DNA of 64,000 nt from the NCBI RefSeq assembly GCF_005080685.1, contig NZ_CP039371.1, forward strand, positions 3,844,001 to 3,908,000, written 5' to 3'. Of this stretch, positions 53,119 to 61,574 are shown piece after piece. Source of the DNA: Pseudomonas putida (GTDB taxonomy: Bacteria > Pseudomonadota > Gammaproteobacteria > Pseudomonadales > Pseudomonadaceae). A program made the translations under genes and the position numbers. Every line of letters begins with the position of its first letter. Position 1 is the first letter of the stretch. The notes beneath the pieces were generated by a model. It ran no database searches and was not told where the DNA came from. It saw only the letters and a list, made by a program, of their open reading frames with translations.

Positions 53119-53159
53119 TGTAACTCACCGTAGGTTACACGTCAAAAAAGTATGTTACA
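53119..53159. promoter_or_regulatory. Probable operator of the AbiE-like pair
   Basis: TGTAAC (53119-53124) and GTTACA (53134-53139) form a perfect 6-bp inverted repeat with 9-bp spacing. A third GTTACA is at 53154-53159. They lie just upstream of the regulator gene; binding by its product is inferred. Confidence 0.6.
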
Positions 53160-53335
53160 GCCTAGGAAATACTGGGGTCTCAGATGGGTTACGACATTAT
53201 CCAGAAAAATTGGGAAGCCACATTGCCTTGCACTTCCGAAGGCTCGTGAGACTGTCATCTCACAGCGTAAAGAACCCTCGCAATGTGCTCAACACGAGCA
53301 AGGCTCTCAAGCCCAAACCGACAGGAGACTTCCCC

Positions 53336-53812
53336 ATGATTCTCACCAACGAACGCCGCAAAGATGCAGAGGACGTGGGCGTACTGCTTCACGCCATCTT
53401 CAGCCACGCGGAGGCCAATGCCGAACATCTCGACCGCACCCTCGTGGCCGTGGGGTACGCCACACTGCTGAAGCTGGCCGAGAGCGCAGCGGAACAAGTC
53501 GCTTTTCTGCATGACGACTCGGTCGAGGAGTGGGATGGTGCCATCTGGTACGAGCGTTTGGCCGATGTAGGCAGCGACAGCCTCGCCGCCGGGCTGTTTG
53601 CCTCAGACCATCCGGATGTGCGCGCAGTTGTAGTGAAATGGCTGCTTTCCTTCGGTCCCGTAGAGTTCTCCCATGCCGGCAAACGCTGGTCGTTCGATGC
53701 TGATGAGCTGGCGGAGTGGGAAGGAGAAGAGGAAGGCTTCCATTTCCGTGCCTACCACGAGCTTGCCGAACCGACCATTGAAGCTGTGTCCCGTTTCATC
53801 GACCGGCTGTAA
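53336..53812 (+). CDS. Hypothetical protein (158 aa)
   Basis: Two helical parts (AEANAEHLDRTLVAVGYATL, and DELAEWEGEEEGFHFRAYHE). Not recognised. AGGAGAC precedes the ATG, and a stem GTGAGA / TCTCAC stands in the leader. Confidence 0.55.
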   Translation: MILTNERRKDAEDVGVLLHAIFSHAEANAEHLDRTLVAVGYATLLKLAESAAEQVAFLHDDSVEEWDGAIWYERLADVGSDSLAAGLFASDHPDVRAVVVKWLLSFGPVEFSHAGKRWSFDADELAEWEGEEEGFHFRAYHELAEPTIEAVSRFIDRL

Positions 53813-53858
53813 CATACCACCGCCCCAGCCCGCGTGGGCTTCACGGAATTTCAGAGCC

Positions 53859-54149
53859 ATGTCCAACCTGCCTCACATCAAGAAGCCCTGCCGAGACTGC
53901 CCGTTTCGCAAGGACTCTTTGCGGGGTTGGTTGGGCAAGGATCGGATCATCGAAATTCTCGCGGCCGACTCGTTCGTCTGCCACAAGAAGACGGACATGC
54001 AGTGCGCTGGGCACATGCTCATCAATGGCCAAGAAAACGCATTTGTGCGAACGGCTGAGCGACTTCGCATCCCGCTAGACCTTTCCGGCGGCGAGCAGGT
54101 CTTCGAGAGCAAAGTCGCCTGCATCGAGCACCATTCTCGCGAGAAGTAA
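53859..54149 (+). CDS. DUF6283-type Cys-rich protein (96 aa)
   Basis: KKPCRDCPFRKDSLRGWLGK is the signature of the DUF6283 family, followed by SFVCHKKTDMQCAGHMLING. Four Cys and two His residues suggest a metal site. The family is common in phages and plasmids; role unknown. The start at 53859 fits the family N-terminus. Confidence 0.75.
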   Translation: MSNLPHIKKPCRDCPFRKDSLRGWLGKDRIIEILAADSFVCHKKTDMQCAGHMLINGQENAFVRTAERLRIPLDLSGGEQVFESKVACIEHHSREK

Positions 54150-54173
54150 CCGGCCCACGTCTGAATGGTCACC

Positions 54174-54338
54174 CCGTGTACCAGAAGGCGTACGGTTGCT
54201 GGCAGCGATCGACTTTGACTTCCTCTCTGAACACGCTGCCCTCGCCTGGCTATTCGCCCCGATGACGGTATCCATTTGCCCCTTGCGCTTTCGCGCAATG
54301 GAGGAAGATTCCTGGAAGTCGACATTCGAACGGCTTAG
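54174..54338 (+). pseudogene. Possible gene remnant cut by the second IS
   Basis: A frame reads SPRVPEGVRLLAAIDFDFLS then EHAALAWLFAPMTVSICPL up to the IS border. Before insertion the frame would have ended FERLSNHQ and stop just after the duplicated TTAG. It has no start codon near its front. Evidence is only coding-like composition. Confidence 0.3.
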
Positions 54339-55532
54339 GGATGGTCTGAAGTAGCCATGTGCTTCTGGCCGGCTTCGACCATCGCTGATTTTGAAAGTGG
54401 CGAGTCGACCCAAAACGCTCAGATCACTGACTCATTCCTGTCTTTTTAGCCGCAGCGAGCACCTCGCGGCGGCTATTCCCCACATTACAGGCGCACCTCT
54501 CCTGCATTGCTCAGTAAATGTCGACGGGCCATCCACAGATTCGACAGGGCAAACAGCGTCAGCAGCTGTGCCGTGTTCTTGGCCAGGCCACGGAAGCGCG
54601 TCTTCACATAACCAAACTGGCGCTTGATCACCCGGAACGGGTGCTCGACCTTCGCCCTTACCTGCGCTTTGGCTTTTTCGATCTTGCGCTTGGCTTTGTA
54701 CAGGACGCTGCGCTTGCCCAGTTTCTGGTAGGTGCTACGCCGGGCGGCAATTTGCCAGATGACCTGACGACCTTCATGCTCGGGGCGTTTCTCCACTCCG
54801 GTATAACCGGCATCGGCACAGACCACGTTTTCGTCGCCGTGCAGCAGCTTATCGACCTGCGTGACATCGGCCACATTGGCCGCCGTGCCCACCACACTAT
54901 GCACCAGGCCCGACTCGTCATCCACACCGATATGGGCCTTCATGCCGAAGTACCATTGATTGCCTTTCTTGGCCTGGTGCATTTCCGGGTCGCGCTTGCC
55001 GTCCTGGTTCTTGGTCGAACTCGGCGCATGAATCAGCGTGGCATCGACGATGGTGCCCTGGCGCAGCGACAGGCCGCGATCTCCCAGGTAGCCATTGATC
55101 ACGCCCAAAATCCCTGCCGCCAGCTCGTGCTTTTCCAGCAGGCGACGGAAGTTGAGGATGGTGGTTTCGTCGGGAATGCGCTCCAGGCTCAGCCCAGCAA
55201 ACTGGCGCAGAATGGTCGTTTCGTAGAGCGCTTCCTCCATTGCCGGATCGCTGTAGCCGAACCAGTTCTGCATCAGATGTATGCGCAGCATCGCCATAAA
55301 CGGATAGGCCGGACGACCGCCTTCACCCTTCGGGTAGTGCGGCTCGATCAGGGTAATCAAACCCTTCCACGGCACCACCTGATCCATCTCGATAAGGAAC
55401 AATTCCTTGCGGGTCTGCTTGCGCTTGCCGGCGTACTCGGCATCGGCGAAGGTCATCTGCTTCATCAGGCGTCTCGGCGGGTGAGATCAGGCATTCTGCC
55501 AAATCTGGAAGTCCTCTTCAGAGTTTCCTTAG
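54335..55532 (-). mobile_element. IS5-family insertion sequence, copy 2, with TTAG duplication
   Basis: The element spans 54339-55528 (1190 bp), inverted relative to copy 1. TTAG (the complement of CTAA) stands on both sides at 54335-54338 and 55529-55532. Transposase and ends are intact. It marks the right border of the accessory gene block. Confidence 0.95.
54485..55465 (-). CDS. IS5-family transposase (326 aa), copy 2
   Basis: The translation is the same as that of the transposase at 29748: VDATLIHAPSS, CADAGYTGVEKR and VEHPFRVIKRQFGY give the DDE residues. Identical copies point to recent transposition. Confidence 0.95.
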   Translation of the reverse strand: MKQMTFADAEYAGKRKQTRKELFLIEMDQVVPWKGLITLIEPHYPKGEGGRPAYPFMAMLRIHLMQNWFGYSDPAMEEALYETTILRQFAGLSLERIPDETTILNFRRLLEKHELAAGILGVINGYLGDRGLSLRQGTIVDATLIHAPSSTKNQDGKRDPEMHQAKKGNQWYFGMKAHIGVDDESGLVHSVVGTAANVADVTQVDKLLHGDENVVCADAGYTGVEKRPEHEGRQVIWQIAARRSTYQKLGKRSVLYKAKRKIEKAKAQVRAKVEHPFRVIKRQFGYVKTRFRGLAKNTAQLLTLFALSNLWMARRHLLSNAGEVRL

Positions 55533-56038
55533 CAATCACCAATAGAGATCGAGGCTGGCAGCGGGCGCCCCCCAGGCAGAAACCGCTACTGACGTCCATC
55601 GCATGCGGAATAACCAGGTCCGGGCATTTTCGTGGGCGTACTCAGGCCCCCACCGGTGTAGCGGCCGCTATGATCATGCGCCAATGCATTGGCCTGATAG
55701 CTGGGTTACGCCAAACTAGGTCGCGCCCCTCCTCGACCTCCATGAACAAAAGTTATCCGACTGGAGCACAGCTAAACTGACGACGCGACACCATACATCA
55801 CGCTCGGTGTCTGCTAATCCGTTCCTGCCCGCCCTTGGCATATCGCGGGTGTGTCACGTGACCGAACTGTAAACTCGGCGCGCCAGCCAATGTCAGCCCC
55901 TAGAAAACCTGCCCATCAAAAAATCTGCACCGCGTCTGTGCGATACTTCCCTTGGGTAACGTTCAAGCGCACGTTAAATTATATTACCGAGCAGCCGCCA
56001 CGGAGCCGCTCGCTGAGCCCCTGGATGCATGTCGTCGA
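55533..56038. other. Gene-poor stretch after the second IS
   Basis: About 500 bp with no convincing gene. Small frames at 55740 and 55851 lack ribosome sites. It may be a remnant region between the accessory block and the catabolic genes. Confidence 0.4.
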
Positions 56039-56173
56039 TCAGCGTGTTTTCTCAATCACCCAATAATCGGCAGTGTCGACGTTGATGTAGTTGCCCCGCT
56101 CAATACGCAGGACCACGCGTACTTTGCCGTCTGCCACGAGGCGCTCGACGTGGGGGATAAAAGATGCATGCAT
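56039..56173 (-). CDS. Small protein (44 aa)
   Basis: MHASFIPHVERLVADGKVRV then VLRIERGNYINVDTADYWVI and a short end. It is compact and alternates polar and hydrophobic residues like a small beta protein. A GAGGA ribosome site lies upstream. Too short for a family call. Confidence 0.45.
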   Translation of the reverse strand: MHASFIPHVERLVADGKVRVVLRIERGNYINVDTADYWVIEKTR

Positions 56174-56388
56174 GGCGGGGCGATCCTCGGAAAATCCTGG
56201 TCTCTCGATAGCATAACCATGCCGGTGGTCTTTGCGCGCCCTTAGCAGCGCTTAATGCACGCTTTACTTCTAGTGCGGTACTTGGAGTTTCCAGTCTGCC
56301 GTAGAGTCATCCGGCCACACTCTCTATTGCGTGCGGGCCAGCACACGATTTCGCTGATTCAGAGCGGAACCCGCTGAGTAACGATCAG

Positions 56389-56398
56389 ACAACAATAA
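56389..56398 (+). promoter_or_regulatory. A-rich Crc/Hfq-type motif before the dioxygenase gene
   Basis: ACAACAATAA, just before the GGGAGA ribosome site, fits the AAnAAnAA consensus bound by Hfq with Crc in Pseudomonas. It should repress translation when preferred carbon sources are present. Confidence 0.55.
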
Positions 56399-56411
56399 CT
56401 GGGAGATTCTT

Positions 56412-57902
56412 ATGTCGTTTCTATTCCCCGATACCGTGACCTTTCGTGGGGTATGCCGCCCTTCGCGCATCGAAGCCGAGACCACCGATCTCGAAATCGA
56501 GGGTGAAATCCCCGCCAGTATCCGCGGCAGCTTCTACCGTACCGGCCCGGATCCCAAATTCCCCCCCATGCGCGGCGACGACCTGTTCATCCACGGCGAC
56601 GGCATGGCTTCACGCCTGCACATCGAGAATGGGCGGGCCAGTTACCAGTGCCGCTACGTGCGCACACCACGTTTTCTTGCGGAACAGGCCGCGGGCCGTT
56701 CTATTTTCGGTGACTACCGCAATCCCTACACCGACGATCCGGCTGCGGCCGGTATCGAGCGTGGCACCGGCAACACCAACATGATCATGCATGCGGGCCA
56801 TCTGCTGGCGCTCAAGGAAGACTCGCGCATGTACGAACTGGACCCGCACAGCCTGGAAACCCTCGGTCCCTGGACAGCCGGTGGGGCGCTGAAAAGCCCG
56901 CATATCTCGGCCCATCCCAAGCTCGATCCGTTCTCTGGCGAACTGCTGACCTTCGGCTTCCAGGCCAAGGGCATCGCTAGCCGCGACATCGCCTTCTATG
57001 TGATCGACAAGCACGGCAAGATGACCAGGGAGCTGTGGTTCGAAGCACCCTGGGCCGGTTTCCTGCACGACTTCGTCGTCACGGAAAACCATGTGGTATT
57101 CCCGCTCTTCCCCACCACCACCGTCCTGGAAAAAGTCGAGGCCGGATTGCCCTATTACTGGTGGGACAACAGCAAGCCGACCCTGCTCGGCGTACTGCCG
57201 CGCAACGGCGAGGCCAGCGATATCCGCTGGGTCGAAGGGCCGCCGCGCTTCGGCTTCCATTTTTTCAACGCCTACGAGGAAGGTCGCCGCCTGCACATCC
57301 TCGGCTGCCCCAACGATCCGAGTCAGCCAGCCGCCTTCCCGCTGCTCGATGCCGAACCGAACGAGGAGATCGAGGCCCACTGGGGCCAGCGCATGGAGGA
57401 TCCGGAAGCCGCCGCGACGGGGCCGTTGACGATGCTGACCGACTGGATCATCGACCTCGACGACCTCGATAAACCCTTCGAGGAAGTGGTGCTGCGCGAC
57501 GACCTGTTCATCGAAGCGCCGCGGGTGGACGAACGCTACGCCACCCGCAAGGCCCGCATCGGCTGGGCGCTGAGCCGCGACCGGCGCAAGCCGACGCTGG
57601 GCGCCGAATGGATCATCGTCGACTACAACTGCATCGACCGCTACGACTTCGAAACCGGCCAGGTCAGCACGCTGTGCGTCGGCCCGGACGCGGCCCCTGC
57701 CGAGCCGGTGTTCATCCCGCGGGCGACGGATTCGCCGGAGGGCGATGGCTACCTGCTGCTGCACCTGATCAAGGACAAGGGCCCCGGTTCGGAATTCATC
57801 CTGCTCGATGCGAGCAAGCTGGAGGACGGCCCGATCGCCCGCATCCGCGTGCCGTTCCACCTGCGCCCGGCCATCCATGGCAACTGGGTGGACAACGTCT
57901 GA
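56412..57902 (+). CDS. Carotenoid-cleavage-type dioxygenase (isoeugenol/lignostilbene class, 496 aa)
   Basis: The family's four iron-binding histidines appear in order: SPHISAHPKLD, AGFLHDFVVTENH, FGFHFFNAYEEG and PAIHGNWVDN. The start EGEIPASIRGSFYRTGPDP and FIHGDGMASRLHIENG are typical for bacterial members. The enzyme cleaves a C=C next to a 4-hydroxyphenyl ring with O2; isoeugenol monooxygenase (isoeugenol to vanillin) and lignostilbene dioxygenase belong here. I recall Iem as a relative, but the sequence differs enough that the substrate stays open. The oxidase at 61572 could supply the alkene. GGGAGA is the ribosome site. Confidence 0.8.
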   Translation: MSFLFPDTVTFRGVCRPSRIEAETTDLEIEGEIPASIRGSFYRTGPDPKFPPMRGDDLFIHGDGMASRLHIENGRASYQCRYVRTPRFLAEQAAGRSIFGDYRNPYTDDPAAAGIERGTGNTNMIMHAGHLLALKEDSRMYELDPHSLETLGPWTAGGALKSPHISAHPKLDPFSGELLTFGFQAKGIASRDIAFYVIDKHGKMTRELWFEAPWAGFLHDFVVTENHVVFPLFPTTTVLEKVEAGLPYYWWDNSKPTLLGVLPRNGEASDIRWVEGPPRFGFHFFNAYEEGRRLHILGCPNDPSQPAAFPLLDAEPNEEIEAHWGQRMEDPEAAATGPLTMLTDWIIDLDDLDKPFEEVVLRDDLFIEAPRVDERYATRKARIGWALSRDRRKPTLGAEWIIVDYNCIDRYDFETGQVSTLCVGPDAAPAEPVFIPRATDSPEGDGYLLLHLIKDKGPGSEFILLDASKLEDGPIARIRVPFHLRPAIHGNWVDNV

Positions 57903-58172
57903 CGGGGTGCGCAAAAGGCCGGCGTCTCGTTCATCCCGGCTGCAGCGGTGGTTTTGACCGCAGCTCCAGCCGAGATGCGAAAGGCCGCGGTGACTGCAGG
58001 CAACCTGCGGCGCACCGCGGTTGCCGACTCAAGAGACGGACGTTGCTTGAGGCAATCCGGCCTGAGCGAACTGCCACGCGGTGCCATCCCGTTGCCGAGG
58101 GGGCTTCATGGGCTGCGGGATGATTTCGGCGTTCCTGACTTCCACGTCGGCGCCCCAGCGGATCCTTCGGAA

Positions 58173-59576
58173 TCACCGCTCCGGCGAAAGCCCGAGGAAG
58201 GTACCCAGATTGATGCCGAAGACCAGCCGGAACACGATTCCGTCATCGGCCCTCGATGCACTGGTGTTGTACTGATTATCCGGGTTGATCGCATAGGTGA
58301 TCATCGGCTCGATGAAGGCGCCGCGAGGAAGCGAAGCCAGGTACCTCAGCTTGACCGCATAGGTGTCCCTGGATGCCGAGGCATCGGCTCCCCCCAAGGC
58401 CACCCGCGCGGCTCTCTGGGCCTGCAGATGGCGCTCGCCTACCCTGGCGTAATCCAATGAGACACTGGCGATGTCGTGGCGCCGGCCGAACGGGCCCAAG
58501 TATGACGCCCCTGCTTCGGCGAAATAGTCGAAGGGCTGATTGGGCTCCGGATTGGCGCTCAAGGTCCCGTACAACGTCAGCGATTCCGGATAGGGATCCT
58601 GCGATTTCCCACCATCCGCGCGCCATACGGCCTTGCGAAAGTTGAACATCATGCCCTCCGCACTGTCGCCGTCGACCAGCCCGGAACGCGGATCGACTTG
58701 GTCGTTGTTATTGATATAACCGGTCAACCAATAGTGGGCGGGATAGGCGGCCTGCTCGAAGGTTTCCTTGTAGCCCAGTTCGACGCTGATGTTCTCACCG
58801 CTGGAGTTGCTGAAGCTCCAGTTGAAGCCATGCCCTTGCGTGGCGTACTGGGTGAAATCGGACTGAAAGTAACCAGCCTTCATATACAGACTGTCGGTGA
58901 AATTGAAACGAGTGAAAGCGGACCAGCTTCCATAAGGGGGCGGCAGGGTTCCGCTGGAGTTTTTCCAGACCACATCGTGGCAGGCCGTGATGATCGTGCA
59001 TTCCTCATGACCGTCGTAATTGAAATAGGTGGCCGCGCTGAAGCGCCCGAGTATGACCTGCAAACGGTCATCCATAAAATGCTGTTCGTAGGAAAACTGC
59101 GAGAGATAGCCGCTGGAAACATCGTTGGAAATATCCGCCGCCAGGAAACTCCCTGTCGCATTGAAAATGTTCTCGCGGTCATCGCCCAGATTTTGCCTCC
59201 AGGGAAAGGCGATATATTCGAGATTGAACTTGGCACCCGATATCCCGGCGATCTTCTCAAGATCGAAGTCCGCGCCGACCAGCAGGTTGTTGGACAGGCC
59301 GTATTCGTGCTTGCGCGGCCCAGTCGTCGGATTCGTAAGCAACTGCGACCAATAGACGAGACGAGGGCTGATGCCATGGCTACGGAGCGTGTCGCCAGCC
59401 TCTTCGAATATTGGGAAACTCGGGCTCGTCTGTCTTTGCGGCTCTTCTGGTGTGAATGCCTGAGTGGCACTGGAGATAGCCATCAGGAAAGCGAAGCGGA
59501 TGATCGCCATTGGCCTGGCGCGCTCGCCTAGGCGGGGTAAGGCATTGCACAAAGCAAGGAGATGATGGACTGGCAT
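58173..59576 (-). CDS. OprB-like outer-membrane porin (467 aa)
   Basis: A signal peptide is present (AIIRFAFLMAISSATQA, cleavage before FTPEEP). The mature part is rich in alternating strands and aromatic girdles. GISPRLVYWSQLLTNPTTG and HEYGLSNNLLVGADFDLEKI match the front of carbohydrate-selective porins (OprB). In this context it probably imports an aromatic substrate. ATG 59576 follows AAGGATAA; ATG 59510, directly at the signal peptide, is an alternative. It converges on the dioxygenase gene across 270 bp without a gene. Confidence 0.7.
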   Translation of the reverse strand: MPVHHLLALCNALPRLGERARPMAIIRFAFLMAISSATQAFTPEEPQRQTSPSFPIFEEAGDTLRSHGISPRLVYWSQLLTNPTTGPRKHEYGLSNNLLVGADFDLEKIAGISGAKFNLEYIAFPWRQNLGDDRENIFNATGSFLAADISNDVSSGYLSQFSYEQHFMDDRLQVILGRFSAATYFNYDGHEECTIITACHDVVWKNSSGTLPPPYGSWSAFTRFNFTDSLYMKAGYFQSDFTQYATQGHGFNWSFSNSSGENISVELGYKETFEQAAYPAHYWLTGYINNNDQVDPRSGLVDGDSAEGMMFNFRKAVWRADGGKSQDPYPESLTLYGTLSANPEPNQPFDYFAEAGASYLGPFGRRHDIASVSLDYARVGERHLQAQRAARVALGGADASASRDTYAVKLRYLASLPRGAFIEPMITYAINPDNQYNTSASRADDGIVFRLVFGINLGTFLGLSPER

Positions 59577-59586
59577 AACTTTTTTA

Positions 59587-59606
59587 TCCTTATTATTTTT
59601 AGAATT
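59587..59606 (-). promoter_or_regulatory. A-rich Crc/Hfq-type motif before the porin gene
   Basis: On the minus strand, AAAAATAATAAGGATAAAAA overlaps the ribosome site, resembling the AAnAAnAA target of Hfq/Crc. Confidence 0.5.
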
Positions 59607-59948
59607 AGAAACTCTGCAACTGATCCCCTTATATTGCGCAAAGGGAGATTCAGGTAGCCTCAAACCCCGTCGCCGGCGACGGACGTCCGCAATGCACCCG
59701 CGGTCCTGCTCACGCTGACGAAACGCTCGGTTTCCGCTGCTGGATGGGCCTGTCTCGCCTGAAGCGAGGCAGTGAATCCTTGTCGAGCTTTTCGTCTTCG
59801 ATGCTTCGCAGAAGCCCATTAGCAACCGGTTATGCCCCAACAGCGGCAGTTCTCCTCCTAGTTGTGGTCGGCCAATAGGAACCGGGGCAAAGAGCGACAT
59901 GCTGCAAGACGCGCTCAACGGTATTGAATCGGCCGCCCGGCCACTAAC

Positions 59949-60198
59949 ACCTTTTTGGTTAAGGGGCAGACCAAAAAGGTTGGCGGGACGGATCGACCGG
60001 CCCGGCCGACCGCTATCCGCTGCCCCACGCCGCTGGAAGTCATTCTTCGTAGCCAGGGCGCGGTGCGAAACCCGGTACCGCTCCAACCGGCATGCAGACC
60101 GCCGATTGACGGATGTGCCCGCTCGGTCAGAGGCAGACTCCAGCGCCGACGGGAAGCCGGATACGGCCCATTAGGTCTGCCCCTTGACCCAAAAGGTC
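59949..60198. repeat. 250-bp segment bounded by imperfect 23-bp inverted repeats
   Basis: Left CCTTTTTGGTTAAGGGGCAG plus ACC (59950-59972) matches the reverse complement of 60175-60197 with three differences. The left arm also forms its own perfect 11-bp stem with ACCAAAAAGGT (59949-59959 with 59970-59980). This could be a small non-autonomous transposon (MITE) or a regulatory repeat in the divergent promoter region. No target duplication is obvious. Confidence 0.45.
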
Positions 60199-60252
60199 TT
60201 GGCGAGTCGAAAAAAGCATCAGTATCTTCGGACTTCCACAGTGTCTGCTATA

Positions 60253-60280
60253 GCGCGCTCCTGTTCGATCAGGAGCGCGC
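60253..60280. promoter_or_regulatory. Perfect 11-bp inverted repeat upstream of the MFS gene
   Basis: GCGCGCTCCTG and CAGGAGCGCGC enclose TTCGAT. It lies about 40 bp before the GTG start. No T-run follows, so an operator or leader hairpin is more likely than a terminator. Confidence 0.5.
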
Positions 60281-60285
60281 AAGAC

Positions 60286-60296
60286 AACAACAATAA
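60286..60296 (+). promoter_or_regulatory. A-rich Crc/Hfq-type motif before the MFS gene
   Basis: AACAACAATAA, about 22 nt before the GTG, is almost the same as the motif before the dioxygenase gene. Confidence 0.5.
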
Positions 60297-60318
60297 TTCT
60301 CGTGCAGAGGTGATCCGC

Positions 60319-61491
60319 GTGCAGCGAAAATTCGACCCCAGTATCCTGCCCTTGCTGATCGGCTACCCGATCGGCTTCGCCAATACCGTCCTGCTGCCCA
60401 TCTGGCTGGGTCCGATGGCGGAGCGCTTCGGCCTCTCCGTGATGCAGGGCGGCATGATCGGTTCGGCCGAACTCAGTTGCGCGGTTCTGGCCACGCTGCT
60501 GATGGCCGCCTGGCGGCATAACGGCACGACTCGGCTGCCGCTGGTGCTGGCCGTGCTGGTTTGCCTGTGTGCCAACATCCTGGCGGCCAGCACCGCCTCT
60601 ATGAACCTCTTCGTACTCGCACGCGTCCTGGTCGGGCTGGGTTCCGGCCTGATCCTGTCCGACATCACCAGGCGCTCCGCCATGCGAGACAATGCACAGC
60701 GGATCTTCGCCATGCAGCAGTTCGCCGTGGTGGTCCTGGCCGGGATCTTCTTCATCACCACGCCCAGGCTGATGCCCATCCTCGGTCAAGGCGCCGCCTT
60801 CGCCTACATGGCCGTCACCTGCCTGCTCATGCTGCTTGCCTGCACCCTGCTGAAACCGGGTGATGAACGTGCCGCCTCCGCCATGCACCCGGTGGGACGC
60901 ATCGGGTTGCCGACCAAGAGCCTGCATCCCGGCATTATCGCGATCTATGCCTGCATCCTGCTGCTGGTCGGGACCGAAGCCGCGATGTGGGCCTATCTGC
61001 CCCGCGGAGGGGAAAACGCCGGGCTGTCCCTGACTTCGATCGGCAACATACTGTCGCTCGGGGCGCTCGGCAGCCTGATCGTATCGGCGGCTGGCGCACA
61101 GATCGGCCTGCGCTTTGGTCGCTTCATTCCGTTGACGATCGGCGTGGGGCTCATGGCGGTTTCCCGTTCAGGCTTCGGCTCGGCCAGCCTCGCCTGGTTC
61201 ACCTTCTGCGCACTGGCGCTGCCGCTCACCATCATCTTCGTCATTCCCTACCTGTACAGCTTGCTCAACGAGCTGGATCGCAGCGGCAGGGCCGTCTCGG
61301 CAGGGCCGGCCTTCATCGTGGTCGGCAATGCCATCGCTCCGGTAGCGGGCGCCTGGATGATCGGGCTGGGCGGAATAGAAATGCTGCGTTGGGTAGGTGT
61401 CGGTGGCGCGCTGCTGAGTTTCCTGCTGCTCGTTTGCATCATGAGTCTGAGCCGCAAGAGCAGGTTCGCGGCACAGACGAACAGCATCTGA
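60319..61491 (+). CDS. Major-facilitator-superfamily transporter (390 aa)
   Basis: About twelve transmembrane helices alternate with short loops (for example LPLVLAVLVCLCANILAAST, LGSLIVSAAGAQIGLRFGRF). The loop between helices 2 and 3 is not the classical GxxxDRxGRR but the pattern MAAWRHNGTTR sits at its place. It should import an aromatic substrate across the inner membrane or export a toxic aldehyde. The start is GTG 60319 with AGAGGTGA as ribosome site. It is followed by the oxidase gene with 80 bp between them. Confidence 0.75.
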   Translation: MQRKFDPSILPLLIGYPIGFANTVLLPIWLGPMAERFGLSVMQGGMIGSAELSCAVLATLLMAAWRHNGTTRLPLVLAVLVCLCANILAASTASMNLFVLARVLVGLGSGLILSDITRRSAMRDNAQRIFAMQQFAVVVLAGIFFITTPRLMPILGQGAAFAYMAVTCLLMLLACTLLKPGDERAASAMHPVGRIGLPTKSLHPGIIAIYACILLLVGTEAAMWAYLPRGGENAGLSLTSIGNILSLGALGSLIVSAAGAQIGLRFGRFIPLTIGVGLMAVSRSGFGSASLAWFTFCALALPLTIIFVIPYLYSLLNELDRSGRAVSAGPAFIVVGNAIAPVAGAWMIGLGGIEMLRWVGVGGALLSFLLLVCIMSLSRKSRFAAQTNSI

Positions 61492-61558
61492 AGCGCGGCT
61501 CGAACCGCCGAGATTGAACGGAGCACCAAAGACTTCTAGCATTCGCAAGCGAAACTAC

Positions 61559-61574
61559 AAGGACAATAATAATG
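61559..61574 (+). promoter_or_regulatory. A-rich Crc/Hfq-type motif before the oxidase gene
   Basis: AAGGACAATAATAATG overlaps the ribosome site and start codon and contains ACAATAATAA, close to the AAnAAnAA consensus. Confidence 0.45.

Noticed and set aside
29681..55532. A composite transposon formed by the two IS5-family copies
   Set aside because: Each copy has its own 4-bp duplication, as expected for independent insertions; a composite unit would show one duplication at the outer ends only.
54518..55780. Open frame of 420 codons opposite the second transposase
   Set aside because: It is the antisense shadow of the transposase gene; the same shadow is seen at the first copy.
56610..57914. 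Open frame of 434 codons opposite the dioxygenase
   Set aside because: Antisense shadow of a gene with four conserved histidines; its own composition is dominated by repeated Arg, Val and His without a fold.
60127..60927. Minus-strand frame of 266 codons over the MFS gene
   Set aside because: Composition (His, Gln, Gly) is typical of the antisense of a membrane protein gene.
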